Source of the DNA: Paragorgia papillata
Taxonomy: Eukaryota; Cnidaria; Anthozoa; Scleralcyonacea; Coralliidae
NCBI GenBank assembly: GCA_035771165.1
Contig: JAWNZC010000238.1
Span: 786,001-850,000, forward strand
DNA: 64,000 nt
Reading direction: 5' to 3'
The notes beneath the pieces are model-generated. The model saw only the letters and a list, made by a program, of their open reading frames with translations. It did no database searches and was not told the DNA's origin. Positions 49,398 through 60,124 of this stretch are shown here, in pieces; within the stretch, counting starts at the first letter, position 1; every line of letters starts with the position of its first letter. The position numbers and the translations under genes are program-made.

Positions 49398-49766
49398 CAG
49401 GGTTCGTACACCTTGATAAATTTGAAAATCCAGGACTTTCCAGGGCTTTTTCCCAGGGGTTTTCCAGGGGTTTTCCAGGGGTATTTGAAATCAGATAAAA
49501 ATACTTTTGCAAAGAGTTGACATTTAATTGCTATTAATCACATAATTATTCAGTTACGATCAATATTTTTCATGAATAACCGTTACAATATCACATCACT
49601 ATAAACAAGTTGAAAAATAACAAAATATCAACAAACGAAAGCAGCACAGAATGTTTTCCAGGGTTTTCCAGGGGTCAGTTCGAAATTCCCGGACTTTTCC
49701 AGGGGTTTCCAGGGAGATAAAAAAATCAAGGACTGTCCAGGATTTCCAGGGGGCGTACAAACCCTG
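49398..49766. mobile_element. hAT-like MITE, 369 bp
   Basis: CAGGGTTCGTACACC and GGGCGTACAAACCCTG ends are inverted; the interior repeats TTTTCCAGGGG. The flanking octamers TTATTATA and ATAATATA agree at six of eight positions. CAGGG ends and an 8-bp duplication fit hAT. Confidence 0.65.
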
Positions 49767-49864
49767 ATAATATAAACAATGGTGAGCAATGATCAGTCAC
49801 TGACACCCCCACTAATGCGCCTAAGAGAAATGTACGGAAGAAAGGCATTGATCCGAGGAGCCAG

Positions 49865-50224
49865 GTGGAAGATGAAATCAATTGGGCCTTCAAGATTTCC
49901 ACTTCACGACTGCGCGAAATAACACAATCACTTCCTATTCGAGACTTTTGTAATATTCAAGTTCTAAAATACACTGCACATATATGCAGACTGGATAACA
50001 GCGCACTTCAGAAGGCTGTCTTGTTTGATAGGAGAACGCCTAAGGTAGTATGGAGCAAGATCGAGTCACTACTAGATATAGACTCAACCCAGGCGAGACG
50101 AATGATGATTAACTCGAATAACTTTATGCGACTGCTGAAGAGTAGATTTCCAATCTACTTCGTCAGACAGAAGCGCCCCAAGGCCGCTAATGTGCCAAGA
50201 GGGGAACAATGATGATGATGATGA
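49865..50224 (+). pseudogene. 3' fragment of a non-LTR retrotransposon RT ORF
   Basis: 115 residues with KYTAHICRLDNSALQKAVLF then KVVWSKIESLLDIDSTQARR look like the extreme C-terminus that follows the RT in RTE/CR1-like elements. The stop at 50210-50212 is followed at once by (GAT)n, a typical short tandem tail. The 5' part is missing. It ends 45 bp from the 3' end of IMPACT, in convergent orientation. Confidence 0.5.
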
Positions 50225-50245
50225 ATACTTATTGACATTAACTCA

Positions 50246-50251
50246 TTTATT
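50246..50251 (-). terminator. Poly(A) signal of IMPACT
   Basis: AATAAA on the minus strand, 18 bases after the stop codon at 50269-50271. Confidence 0.6.
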
Positions 50252-50268
50252 TGCTAAAAATATTACAT

Positions 50269-53200
50269 TCATTTTAAATTCTTCATTTTTCTTCTATTTT
50301 TACTTTCTTTATTCTGGTGCGAATGCTTTGTGGCGTGGTCCTGAATTACTCTTTCACTTTTGAGAAGATTTCGTGCACAGGTGTTGATATGCTTAAAACG
50401 ATCAGGTCCCAAAAGAATACCACCGAACCACCTTGACACAACTACCATATAATCCAGCACATTTAAAATCTGCAATAAATGCAACAGTCTGGAACCAGCG
50501 TTATGTTCACCATCATCGTCAAAGTCTTGATGCACAACTTCTGAATCTTTCTTTCTAAACCGATAGGCAATTATATTATGAGTTGCATTGGCAATTTTAC
50601 GAGTTTTCTTTAATTCTGTGAGAGCAACTTCCATTTCTTCTTCAGACGAGATTCTTACAAGATGGGCTTGGAAGGTACTTTTTCGGTCTGTAATTGGTTC
50701 TCCATGAAGAATTTCTGGTAAATCTTCCTCGATAGTGAAACTTGTTAAATCGTGTTTGAGATCGTCCACTATGGTCGATTGAAAGCTTTCTGTAGCTGAA
50801 TATGTCTTTGTTGGGATATTAAGGCAATCCTCTGAGATGTCCTCTTGATTGAACTCATCTGAAATTTGGGAAGAGATTTCACAAGACTTTCAGTTGATTC
50901 TGTCTTTTTAATGCCAAGTCCACCTAACCAACATGATTTATTTTTTGGGTCTCACAAAATTTGCATATTTTTGTGAATTAACAAAAAAAAATTTTTATGT
51001 ATTCAGAAAACTGGTGTAAGTATGTATATAACGTACTTTATATATAACTGGGGGGGGGGGCTTGTTGGTGTAAAAACCACACAGCTTGTTAACAGGATGT
51101 GTTCACAAAAAGCTTGTAGCAGACTAGCCTGGTACCCTGGCCCAATTTCAAAAGAAATGTGGGCCACTGGTAACCACTAATCTCATTCTCACATTATCAG
51201 GGCTAAATCCACTTATGACGATTGCAATTTCACTCATAGCCAATAAAAACGCGCGAAATTTCAACCAATAGGAAAGCAGAAGTCTTTAGTGTTTACCTGG
51301 CCCATATTCTTTGATTGGGCCAGGGTACCAGGCAAGTAGCTGACCTGTTAATAAGTTGTGATTTTATCAAGCCTTATACACTACAAGCTTGCTGTTGTCA
51401 ACCTTCTACAGTAGGAACTTGTTATCAGTGCAGAGCAGCAACAAGTTCCAACAACTGCGTTGCAAGTCCATTGGAGTCATCAACTTTGTTACAAGTTGTC
51501 AACAACCTGTTACAGAATACAGACTTGTTACTACCGTTTAGCGAATAACTAGTTGTTTTCGAGTTTTGAAACAAATGTTGTCCAATGACAACTATACGTT
51601 TGACAGATCAAATCAATGGTGAATAGGGGGTGTAACTTACCAATGTTATTGCTTCCGTTTCAAGTTTCAACATTGCATTGATATTTTCTCACGGGCCACA
51701 GCAAACATGGAATACAAAATAAATGCACTTGGCCAGTCATATCGAAGTGAACGACCCTTATTAGACCATCTGCATTCGCTGATCATTCCAATTCTCACAG
51801 TTAATTAAGCCAAAGACAACTTATTCCAAGCAAACGCTGCCATGTGAAAAGAACAATGACAAGTATTGACAATGGAAAATTACACCCCCTATTTGTTATT
51901 GATTTGATCTGTCAAACGTATAGTTGTCATTGGACACTAAACGCTAAATGCTTGAACACAAATGGCAGTAACAAACTAGGAACAACCAGTGCAAATGCAT
52001 TTTGGTGATGGCTCGTTGGAACAGCCTTCTTAACAACTTCCTTGCAGGTATGGAACTCAGGCATATTTACGTGTACATGTACAGTCATGTAGTTTTGAAT
52101 TCCTGATATTACCAAAACCATATTGCCAATGTATGGGAGTACATCCCCACTTCCCTCCCCCACACACACTCCCCCAAGAAAATGAGACAAATCAAGAAAG
52201 GAGTGGAGTCATGAGAGCTATTCAACAGCAGTGGCATAGCCAGGGGGTGAGGGGGGTGATCACCCCCGGTCTCCGAGACCATTCTCGTGAAATGTTTAAA
52301 TCTGTGGAGAAACTTGTACGGGGGGGGGGGGGGTTACAGTTGTTTTAAAGCCAAGTGGGACCAGACTAGTAATGTGTTATATATATATAAATGCATATGC
52401 TATAAATTTTAATACTAAAGGTCCATAGAAAATGCCTCCAACTTGTTTTTACATTTACAACTTCGACGTGTATCATTCCATGTTCTGGATTGATTTCAAC
52501 AAAATTATGTAATTTATGGCTTTCAGATTACTCTTAAATACTTGCTTCAAAATGCAGGAAATAGTGTTTCAGAGACCTTAGAAATCCAAAATTTTCTGGG
52601 GGAGCATGTGCCTGGATCCCCTTAGGAGATTGAGGTTCTTGCCCCCCCCCCCCCAATGCAAGACCCTAGTCCAAAATTTTCCAACAGGTGTATACCTTTA
52701 GGGGGTTGCAAAGCATATTTCACCGACAACCACAAAATTTCTGACAAATATCACATTGTAGGGGGGTGGGTGGCTGTACATAAGTACATAATTATTCAAT
52801 TAACTAAATTATTAACTGCATTATTAACTAAATTTATTCAGCTAAATATTATATTTTGCATTAAATTTAGCATGTATGTTTTACACTCGGTTTTACATAC
52901 AATACCTTCGTGTGGTTTTTCTGTTTCCGCATATTCGGCAGCCTTTTCATTCATGAATCCTCGTACTGCTTCAACCCACTGAAAAACCACAAGTTCATCC
53001 TTATTCTCGCTGTAAATGCAGTACAATTTATCTCTTATTTCAAACTCATCACTATCACCCAGCCATGTAGCGTGAATCTCGAATACTGGTGGCACAGAGC
53101 TTGGATAATTACGAGGAAGAAGAACCTGGAGTGTCATCGACCACCATGCGTTCTCTTCGTGACGGATGCGAATATCAAACAACTTGGCAGCTTCGTTGAC

Positions 53201-53290
53201 TGCCAGAAAGTCGTCACCATAAATGGCAGATAGGGCCTGGATTTCTTCTTCTTGTCGCCCAATGTCGTCGGCTTTTTCGCAGGTTGTCAT
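50269..53290 (-). CDS. IMPACT: IMPACT (RWD plus UPF0029 domains), two exons
   Basis: Exon 1 is 53290-52906 and exon 2 is 50858-50269. GAAG/GTATTG and TTTCAG/ATGAG join in phase 1 at residue 129 (Asp), giving 975 nt and 324 aa, close to vertebrate IMPACT. Residues about 12-120 form an RWD domain, starting QEEEIQALSAIYGDDF and including PRNYPSSVPPVFEIH. Residues about 180-290 form the UPF0029/IMPACT domain, with DRKSTFQAHL, DDDGEHNAGSRLLHLL and VVVSRWFGGILLGPDRFKHI. The end is Lys-rich. In the known family the RWD domain binds GCN1 and so limits activation of the eIF2alpha kinase GCN2; the protein is cytosolic. The 2047-bp intron holds three or more MITEs. The ATG is the first in frame after an upstream stretch without coding character. 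Confidence 0.92.
51127..51333. mobile_element. TIR MITE copy 2, in IMPACT intron
   Basis: GCCTGGTACCCTGGCCCAAT to TGGGCCAGGGTACCAGGC. Over 200 bp it matches 38881-39088 with scattered differences. Left flank TA, right flank AA. Confidence 0.75.
51575..51936. mobile_element. TIR element in IMPACT intron
   Basis: TTGTCCAATGACAACTATAC and GTATAGTTGTCATTGGACAC are inverted ends, continued by GTTTGACAGATCAAATCAAT and its complement. No coding capacity. Confidence 0.65.
52229..52690 (+). mobile_element. hAT-like remnant (CAGTGGCATAGCCAGG), in IMPACT intron
   Basis: A hAT-type left end, CAGTGGCATAGCCAGGGGG, precedes text whose complement (CTCTGAAACACTATTTCCTG) matches the remnants at 2746 and 42450. 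The right end is obscured by poly-C. Confidence 0.45.
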
Positions 53291-53436
53291 CGTTTAGATA
53301 TACCTACTGGATATTTTTCAACAAAACATCACGAGACGACCTTTTAAAGCAGCCAAACACTTGATCAATATAAACTAAAATGCTCACACGTTTATAACAC
53401 GTAAGCATACAGACTCAAGCACCAGCCACTTCATGA

Positions 53437-53439
<3 letters not shown>

Positions 53440-53467
<28 letters not shown>
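53440..53467 (+). repeat. Poly-C tract
   Basis: About 28 C in a row, 150 bp upstream of the IMPACT start codon. Length is probably unreliable in assembly. Confidence 0.85.
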
Positions 53468-53469
<2 letters not shown>

Positions 53470-53814
53470 ACAAGGTTCCATGGAAATTGGGTGAAAATGC
53501 TTCTCTTTTATTCTTTTCTCGCGTTCTTTACCTATTCTGTGTAATAATAATTGCTCACTAAAGCCACGGTTCTAAAATTAGTCTAAAAAATAAGCTGATA
53601 GCGACGCTCATAAAGCTTAAAACTGTTTTGGTTACACGAAGCTTGTACTTCATGTAATTTCATAAACCAGTTCCTATATAAAGCATTTGTTTCTTTGCGA
53701 GACTCGCATAAAAGAATGCTTGAAACTAAAATGCAATTTATATCTTTGCTAAGCGCCCTGGTATATGCGGTTCGAAAGAGCACAATGTTTTGAGTTGGAT
53801 TCCAAATAATTGAT

Positions 53815-54475
53815 GCTAATACTAATTAATGTTAATTATGCCAATTAATGTTAATCATTGTAATTAATATTAATTAAAGTTAACCAATGTTAATGTTAAT
53901 TGTTAATCATTGTTACTGCTAATGTCAAGTTAATCATTGTTATTTAATGTTAATTAATATGTTAATGTTAATCATTGTTAAATACGCAGGTGATTATAGA
54001 AAATCGCGCGTGCTGATTGGTCGAGCTACTTCTACTTCGGACTACAGCGTTTATTCAAAATGGACGCCAGCCAATTTGTCAATGCTACAGACGAGGAAAT
54101 TAACAATTTTAAAGAAAATGTTGTTCCTAAAAGTACGAAATTGTGGATTTATACCTACAACAATTATTCGCCTCAGGCTCAATGAATATCGGTGAATAAT
54201 AACCTCGACTTCGTCTTGGTTATTATACACCGATATTCACCTCGCCTTCAACGTCAAGCATTGTTATTTAATGTTAATTATTGTTAATTAATGTTGATTA
54301 ATGTTAATCATTGTTATTTAATGTTAATCATTGTTATTTAATGTTAATTAATGTTGATTAATGTTAATCAGTTATTTAATGTTAATTAATGTTGATTAAT
54401 GTTAATTAATGCGACTTGATGTTAATTAATGTTTGTTTGTTTGTTTGTTGGTGTTAATTAATGTTAGTTATGTTA
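53815..54475 (+). repeat. TTAATGTTAATCATTG minisatellite, interrupted by a foldback
   Basis: Irregular TGTTAATTAATG and GTTAATCATTGTTATTTAA units occupy 53815-53975 and 54250-54475. Between them lies a segment with GCGCGTGCTGATTGGTCGAG and a hairpin (CGGTGAATAATAACC and GGTTATTATACACCG, 54190-54235). The interrupter looks like an inserted element. Confidence 0.75.
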
Positions 54476-55313
54476 TGTTAATTCATTAGACCACAATCCA
54501 CCAATCTCACAGTTTGGTTTTATGATTCAACGTAATCTCCACACCGTATTAGTATTTACATTCCCATAAATATAGCTATTTACATTTGTAGTTAGGGTAT
54601 AATCTGTAAACACCTCTATTCGTAATTTTGTACTCCCACTTCTCAAATATAATTTCAAAACTTGACAATAATATATAGAGAATAATACATGGATGTGCGG
54701 AAATATGACATTTATTTTGAGTGCTGACTATAGGATATCTCACGAGTGAGCATAGACTTGGATCAAGTCTGTCTCTCTAGGTGGGGAGAAAGTCAACACG
54801 AGAAATAAATTTCAAATTTCCAAACATTCATGTCTTGTTCTGTTTATTATATAAAAAAAATAGTCCTATTTCCCCACAAAAATGAGCAGTAAACTCTAAT
54901 GCGTCCTGTGATAATCGACACATGCGAGATTATCATAATTATTATATGACACAAGCTACTTCTGGTGGAATTGCGTGCTCTGATTGGATGAGACACGTCA
55001 CGTGCCGGTCCGTAATTTCCCGGCAATGGACTGGTCCGGATTACGGATTTGGTTAGCCATTTTGTTTAGGAAACTTTGAAAAGCCGAAAAAATTGAATGA
55101 ATTTAGTAAACTAAGCAATAAATCGTGTATGAGTCGGACGATGAACAGTCTAAAAGAGAGCCTTAATTACTATCATGAAAGCAATAGAAGAACAAGAATA
55201 AGATTGAAAATGACGATTCTATGTCACGCTATACGTATGTAAAGTATGTTGCTTAAAAAAGCCATGCCATATAATAAACCTCTTATCAACCTCGACCGAT
55301 TGTTGGTCATTAC
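54476..55313. other. Intergenic stretch
   Basis: No gene. The part around 54930-55030 (GACACAAGCTACTTCTGGTG, GCGTGCTCTGATTGGATGAG) resembles the insert at 54000 and is likely a related element. Confidence 0.4.
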
Positions 55314-55411
55314 GGGAAAATATCAGACCTCGGTCTTTTATGTACGAACCTCGCCCTATGGGCTCGGTCCGTACTGTCAAGACCTCGGTCTGATATTTTC
55401 CCGTAATGACC
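55314..55411. mobile_element. Perfect-arm hairpin, 98 bp
   Basis: GGTCATTACGGGAAAATATC and GATATTTTCCCGTAATGACC are the ends of long complementary arms that also contain AGACCTCGGTCTT; the loop is GCCCTATGGGC. Confidence 0.75.
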
Positions 55412-55719
55412 GCGCTCTCGGTTAACAAGAAGTTAATAATCACACATGTGGCGGAAACATCAATAAAACACTCTGTTTTATATAGTAAAATTCAATAAAT
55501 AAATTTCATAGTTCAGCGTAAAAAAAAACAATCTGTCAAGTATATTCAAGAAAGCAGCAAGTAATAGACGAAATATGAGCGGCATAACAGTGGTAGATTG
55601 TACTGCCAATTTGCTAATGCATATTGCCATGTGAACAGTTACCGGCTCACTGAAAATTTCAAGAAAACCCGGCGTATAATCTTCGTGCTATTAAGTCTCA
55701 AAGTTGGCCATGGCTACTT

Positions 55720-56405
55720 CGGGCCTGTTTATATGATCCCGGTGTACCAGGATGTCCCGGTTGCCCGGGATGAATTTCAGGGTGCTTACTTTGTGTTTCG
55801 CGCGCGAATTTGTTATTCTTTGACCCTGACCCTGAAAACACCCTAATCCTAACCCTGATCCCAACCCCAATCCTTACCCTAATCCTAACCCCAATCCTAA
55901 CCCTAATCCTAACCCTAATCCCAACCCTAACCCTAATCCTAACCCTGATCCCAACCCAAATCCTAACCCTGATCCCAACCTCAATCCTAACCCTAACCCT
56001 AATGCATATTCGTGCGCGAAACACAAAGTAATAACCGAATTTCATCTTGGGTTTATGTGGAGAAAACAAAGTGCTCGTCCGGTTGACCGGGGACGAATTT
56101 CATCCCGGGTCAAAAAGCGCGGGAATTTATGGAAATGGAGCAAAAAAGAAAAAACTCACCCTAATTCTACTATGTTAGAAGTTATTTCACTTTTATTCAG
56201 TGTTTTGTTTCTAGACCTGACCGTTTGGACGAAATTCTGGCAGTAATATTCAAAATTACAAGCATTGCAGTTCAGTAAACTTCATCCAGGTCTACCGGGA
56301 CATTGCGTTTATATGGACAAATATTTGTCCCGCCTGATCGGGATCCCGGTTCCTTCAACCGAGATCCCGGTCAGACGGGACGTCCCAGTCTCCATATAAA
56401 CGTAA
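55720..56405. mobile_element. Nested TIR region around a telomere-like block
   Basis: Left GTTTATATGATCCCGG with GTCCCGGTTGCCCGGGATGA, right CCGGGACATTGCGTTTATAT and CCATATAAACG, suggest one or more foldback elements with TTTATATGG-type ends. Inside, ACTTTGTGTTTCGCGCGCGA and TCGTGCGCGAAACACAAAGT bracket the telomere-like repeats. Confidence 0.5.
55822..56005 (+). repeat. Interstitial telomere-like repeats (CCCTAA variants)
   Basis: About 30 six-base units of CCTAAC, CCTAAT, CCTGAT and CCCAAC types; exact CCCTAA occurs often. It matches the animal TTAGGG repeat in degenerate form. Confidence 0.85.
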
Positions 56406-56481
56406 CTTAGAAAACAACAGTAAATTATCTACAAGCCGAGATATAATATCAACAGGCCCTTAGAAGAAATTTCGGATGTCG

Positions 56482-57150
56482 GTAACAATGCCTTATGACG
56501 TACTCAAATGATCGATGACTTGCGATGCCACCAGTCAAACGTCGGCACAAGTCGTCGCAAGTTCTGCACTTCCGCTAGTTCCCACGCCTTTTCGCTAGTT
56601 CTCATGGTAGTTTCTCTGGCGACGGAGCACGAAAGACTTGCATCGACTTGTGTTTTGAGTTCAAACGTTTCGCAAGCTCTCGCAAGTTGAAGAAAACTTG
56701 CGATGAAATTTGAACAAGATCAAATTAGTCGCAAGCTAACGCAAGTCATCGCAAGCTGGCGATCAAACGAGACACAAGCAAGCACAGGCTAAAACTTGCG
56801 ATGACTTGCGTTCTCGTTTGATTAGGGCTTAATGCTAAACGTCCATTATTCTTATGCATAGTTGTCCATCTTCGTACGTCATAAGGCATTGTTACCAAGA
56901 AGCCCAACAACTTCGGTAGTTTTAAGCCCTAATCAAACGAGAACGCAAGTCATCGCAAGTTGGCAGGCACAGTTTCTGTGGCGGTCGTTCGAACACCCAA
57001 ATTAACAAAATAAAGGTTTCATAAGTGTTTTAAACAAGTTTTAAGTTTGTCACGGTACATGAAATTTTCGGGAAACTATTCAGAGCGGCTGGCTGAGATA
57101 GCGTGACTGCCAACTTGCGATGACTTGCGTTCTCGTTTGATTCGGGCTTT
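56482..57150. mobile_element. Two foldback elements with CAAGTCATCGCAAGTT arms
   Basis: 56926-57150 has ends AAGCCCTAATCAAACGAGAA and TTCTCGTTTGATTCGGGCTT. 56482-56896 has outer inverted GGTAACAATGCCTTATGACG and CGTCATAAGGCATTGTTACC around a second set of ACTTGCGATGACTTGCG text. No coding capacity. Confidence 0.65.
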
Positions 57151-57348
57151 ACCAAGGCGGCTCTGGCGATGGCAGAACAATGCCAAAAATGAACTAGCCA
57201 CGGCAAACTTTGAGAGTTCATAACTCGGGAACTATCTTGAATCTATCTTGATATCTATAATTATCTTGAAATTTTCAGTGAATGCTCCTGTCATGCTCCT
57301 CTGTTCACTAAAAATGCCAACAAGTTTTTCGCTTCATAGATTCTTTAA

Positions 57349-57811
57349 AGGGTATTGGCAACAAAAATTAAGTTTGTCTAATTTGAAAGAACTCATAAAA
57401 TTGTAATAGAACATCCTTTACAACTTTTTCGTATCTCTCTTCGTTTTCAAGATATTTCAATTTGTTTGATATGTAAATGAGATGGTCTCTGACGTCAGGT
57501 GTGGGGTAAAATATTTTCACATGTAGCAAAACCAGTTATATCTCTAAGTTTGTTCATCGAAATCATTTGAAACTGTGCACATAAAAACTCCTTGCGACGC
57601 TGAACATTTAATGTTAGATATGTAAGTGATTTTGCTCTGTATGAAAATATTTTACCCCACTCCTGACGTCAGAGACCATCTCATTTACATATCAAACAAA
57701 TTGAAATATCTTGAAAACGCAGAAAGATACGAAAAAGTTGTAAAGGATCTTCTATTACAATTTTATGAGTTCTTTCAAATTAGACAAACTTAATTTTTGT
57801 TGCCAATCCCC
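57349..57811. mobile_element. TTAA foldback element E1
   Basis: AGGGTATTGGCAAC and GTTGCCAATCCCC are the ends. The arms are complementary over more than 150 bp, with GATATTTCAATTTGTTTGAT inside. TTAA flanks at 57345-57348 and 57812-57815. TTAA targets fit piggyBac or Kolobok groups. Confidence 0.8.
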
Positions 57812-57815
57812 TTAA

Positions 57816-58304
57816 AGGGCATATGACTCGAAAATTACGTTTGTCTTATTGAAAAGAACATTTAAAATGATAAAATAACATCTTTTGCAGTTTTTGGTTT
57901 CCTTGCTTCGTTTTTGAGATATTCCAGCTTGTTTGATATGCAAATGACACAACTTTTTACGTCACATGTGCATAATGAGTTATCAGAAAAGGTTACATAT
58001 CTCTGCTATTATGAAAACATGGGCTTAAGTCAAAGGAAGCATGTGCGTGTTTCTACCCACAACACCAGACATGTAGAATTCCAAGTGATTTCGTTTCACA
58101 ATAGCAAAGATATGTAACCTTCTCTCGTTAACTCATAATACTCATTATGCACGTGTGACGTAGAAAGTTGTGTCATTTGCATATCAAACAAACTGGAATA
58201 TCTCAAAAACGAAGCAAGGAAACCAAAAATTGCAAAAGATGTTATTTTATCATTTTAAATGTTCTTTTCAATAAGACCAACTTAATTTTCGAGTCATATG
58301 CCCT
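57816..58304. mobile_element. TTAA foldback element E2
   Basis: AGGGCATATGACTCG and CGAGTCATATGCCCT ends, TTAA at 57812-57815 (shared with E1) and 58305-58308. The arm text GATATTCCAGCTTGTTTGAT is clearly related to the same place in E1. Confidence 0.8.
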
Positions 58305-58384
58305 TTAAGGCATTCATTTGCATGTTCCAAAAATATCTGTGGAACATGCATGCTATATGACATTGATTTATTAGTAAAAACACT

Positions 58385-58742
58385 CAGTGGCGTATCGGAC
58401 TATATAGTCAGGGTTCGAGCAATAGGGTCCCCAACCTCGAGGGCCTCCTGATAAATTTATGACGATCTCATGATCACGACAATTGAATAAATAATGTTTT
58501 TTAACACATATAAAAAGGTTTTCATTGTGCAATGTGACCAGTTTCAAATTAATAAATATTATAATAAAATCTGACGTATACTGTTTGTGTCATTAACATT
58601 ACATGAACGGATTCAGTTGATACATATAATACAATTTTGATTTCTTTTTTAGAAATTAAAGATGGTGACGGGGGTGGTGGCGGCCCCCAAACGCAAATTT
58701 CCCCACCAAAGGGGCCCCATGAGCAGCTCCGTTACGCCACTG
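58385..58742. mobile_element. hAT-like MITE, 358 bp, 8-bp TSD
   Basis: CAGTGGCGTATCGGA and GCTCCGTTACGCCACTG ends. Flanks AAAACACT (58377-58384) and AGAACACT (58743-58750) match at 7 of 8. Confidence 0.75.
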
Positions 58743-58750
58743 AGAACACT

Positions 58751-59655
58751 ATTATTCCTCATATTGAAGGTACTTCTAAATAAATTTCAAAATTAAATAA
58801 AACATTTTTCATCTTACTTCCCTTAAAACCCCTCCCCGTCGGTTAAGCCACTCTCTTTTAAGGCGAGTTTCCGTTTATTTAGTGCTTTTTGTAGCACAAT
58901 CGACTTTTTGCGATCGCTTTTCTAATTACACATGCGCAATACTAACCTTAGCTCATATCTCTCGGAAATTGTCGAAGCGCGCGTTTGCAAAAAAAAAAAT
59001 AGAAATGTTTTCTACTAGTTTCCTGAATCGCGCTTGCGGTGATCAAATTGAAACCTCTTGTGGATCCAAGATGGCTTTTGTATTGTGAGTTTCAATTATA
59101 GAACGAAGTAGAAAACTATTCAATTTGTACAATAGAAAAGTTGAGAGCGTGCGATATTTTACTCCTAGTAGAAATCCAGCCTTAACACTTTGAAGCCTGA
59201 AAACGAGTCTTTATTATTTTATCTGGCTAACGCCAGGCCTCAAAGTGTTAAGGGAGCAGAATTTGCCGACAATTAACAGTGGCGAACAACAGCAAGACAA
59301 CAATGTCGATTATCGTATACAGCAGTTTTTTGCTTTAGCGCAAGATTCGATCGCAAAAAGTCACTCACTCGAAAAAAAGTTGAACAAAAATCCGCCTTTA
59401 TAGACCTTATTCAAAAATGGCCGCCGAGTTAGAATTCTTTTATGTGCATATAAATTAGCCCTTATGACCTCGTTTTAAAGTAAAAATTATTTTGAATTTC
59501 ACACATGAAAACGAGTTCATAAGGGCTAATTTATATGTATATAAAAGAATTTTAATTCGGTATAAAATCGCAATTAACCCATGCACGCTTGTTTAGATAG
59601 CATTTTACATTATTTCCCTCTGATGCCAGACTTTACTTGGCCATATAAGCAGGGT
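58751..59655. other. Intergenic stretch with small palindromes
   Basis: 59182-59252 is a short MITE (TTAACACTTTGAAGCCTG, CAGGCCTCAAAGTGTTAA) related to 11711-11812. 59438-59560 is a palindrome (ATTCTTTTATGTGCATATAA, TTATATGTATATAAAAGAAT). An ACTTTTTGCGATCG pair near 58900 and 59350 hints at a larger degraded TIR element. No gene. Confidence 0.5.
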
Positions 59656-60065
59656 AAATGTGATGTTACACTAGACAATTTTCAACAACGATTTTTTCCG
59701 CAACACGTTGCCACAACAAACAAAATTTCGTTAAAAATTGTCCACAAATCGCATGTTACACGCATCAATTTGGTTAGCGACATAAGCACAAGGAAAAAAC
59801 AAAAGGCGAAACACAAGAATGAAGTCAAGCCTGCGACATAAGGACAGTCATAATTATAATCATAAGATCATAAGGCAAGAGCAGAACAAAAGACGAAATA
59901 AAGAAAAATTCCCGTTGTTTTGTCTTCGCAAGTCCCAGAGAAAAGTTATGCTTTGTTTTTGTTTTTGTTTTTGTTTTTGTTTTTGTCTTTGTGCTTGTGT
60001 CGCTATAGTGAGAACCAGACTTTAAAAATCGTCGTTAAAAATTGTCCCGTGTAACATCACTTTAA
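59656..60065. mobile_element. TIR element, about 410 bp
   Basis: GTGATGTTACACTAGACAAT and ATTGTCCCGTGTAACATCAC ends, continued by AACAACGATTTTT and AAAAATCGTCGTT. A (GTTTTT)n tract lies at 59950-59990. Confidence 0.65.
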
Positions 60066-60124
60066 GTTATTGAAAGTATATGCGCTGTACAAATACCCGG
60101 CTCAGACAATGTTCATGTAATCTT

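Noticed and set aside
55822..56005. Chromosome end
   Set aside because: The repeats are degenerate, only about 180 bp, and flanked by ordinary sequence on both sides.
55698..56069. Protein of alternating Arg-Val/Ile repeats
   Set aside because: A translation of the telomere-like hexamers.
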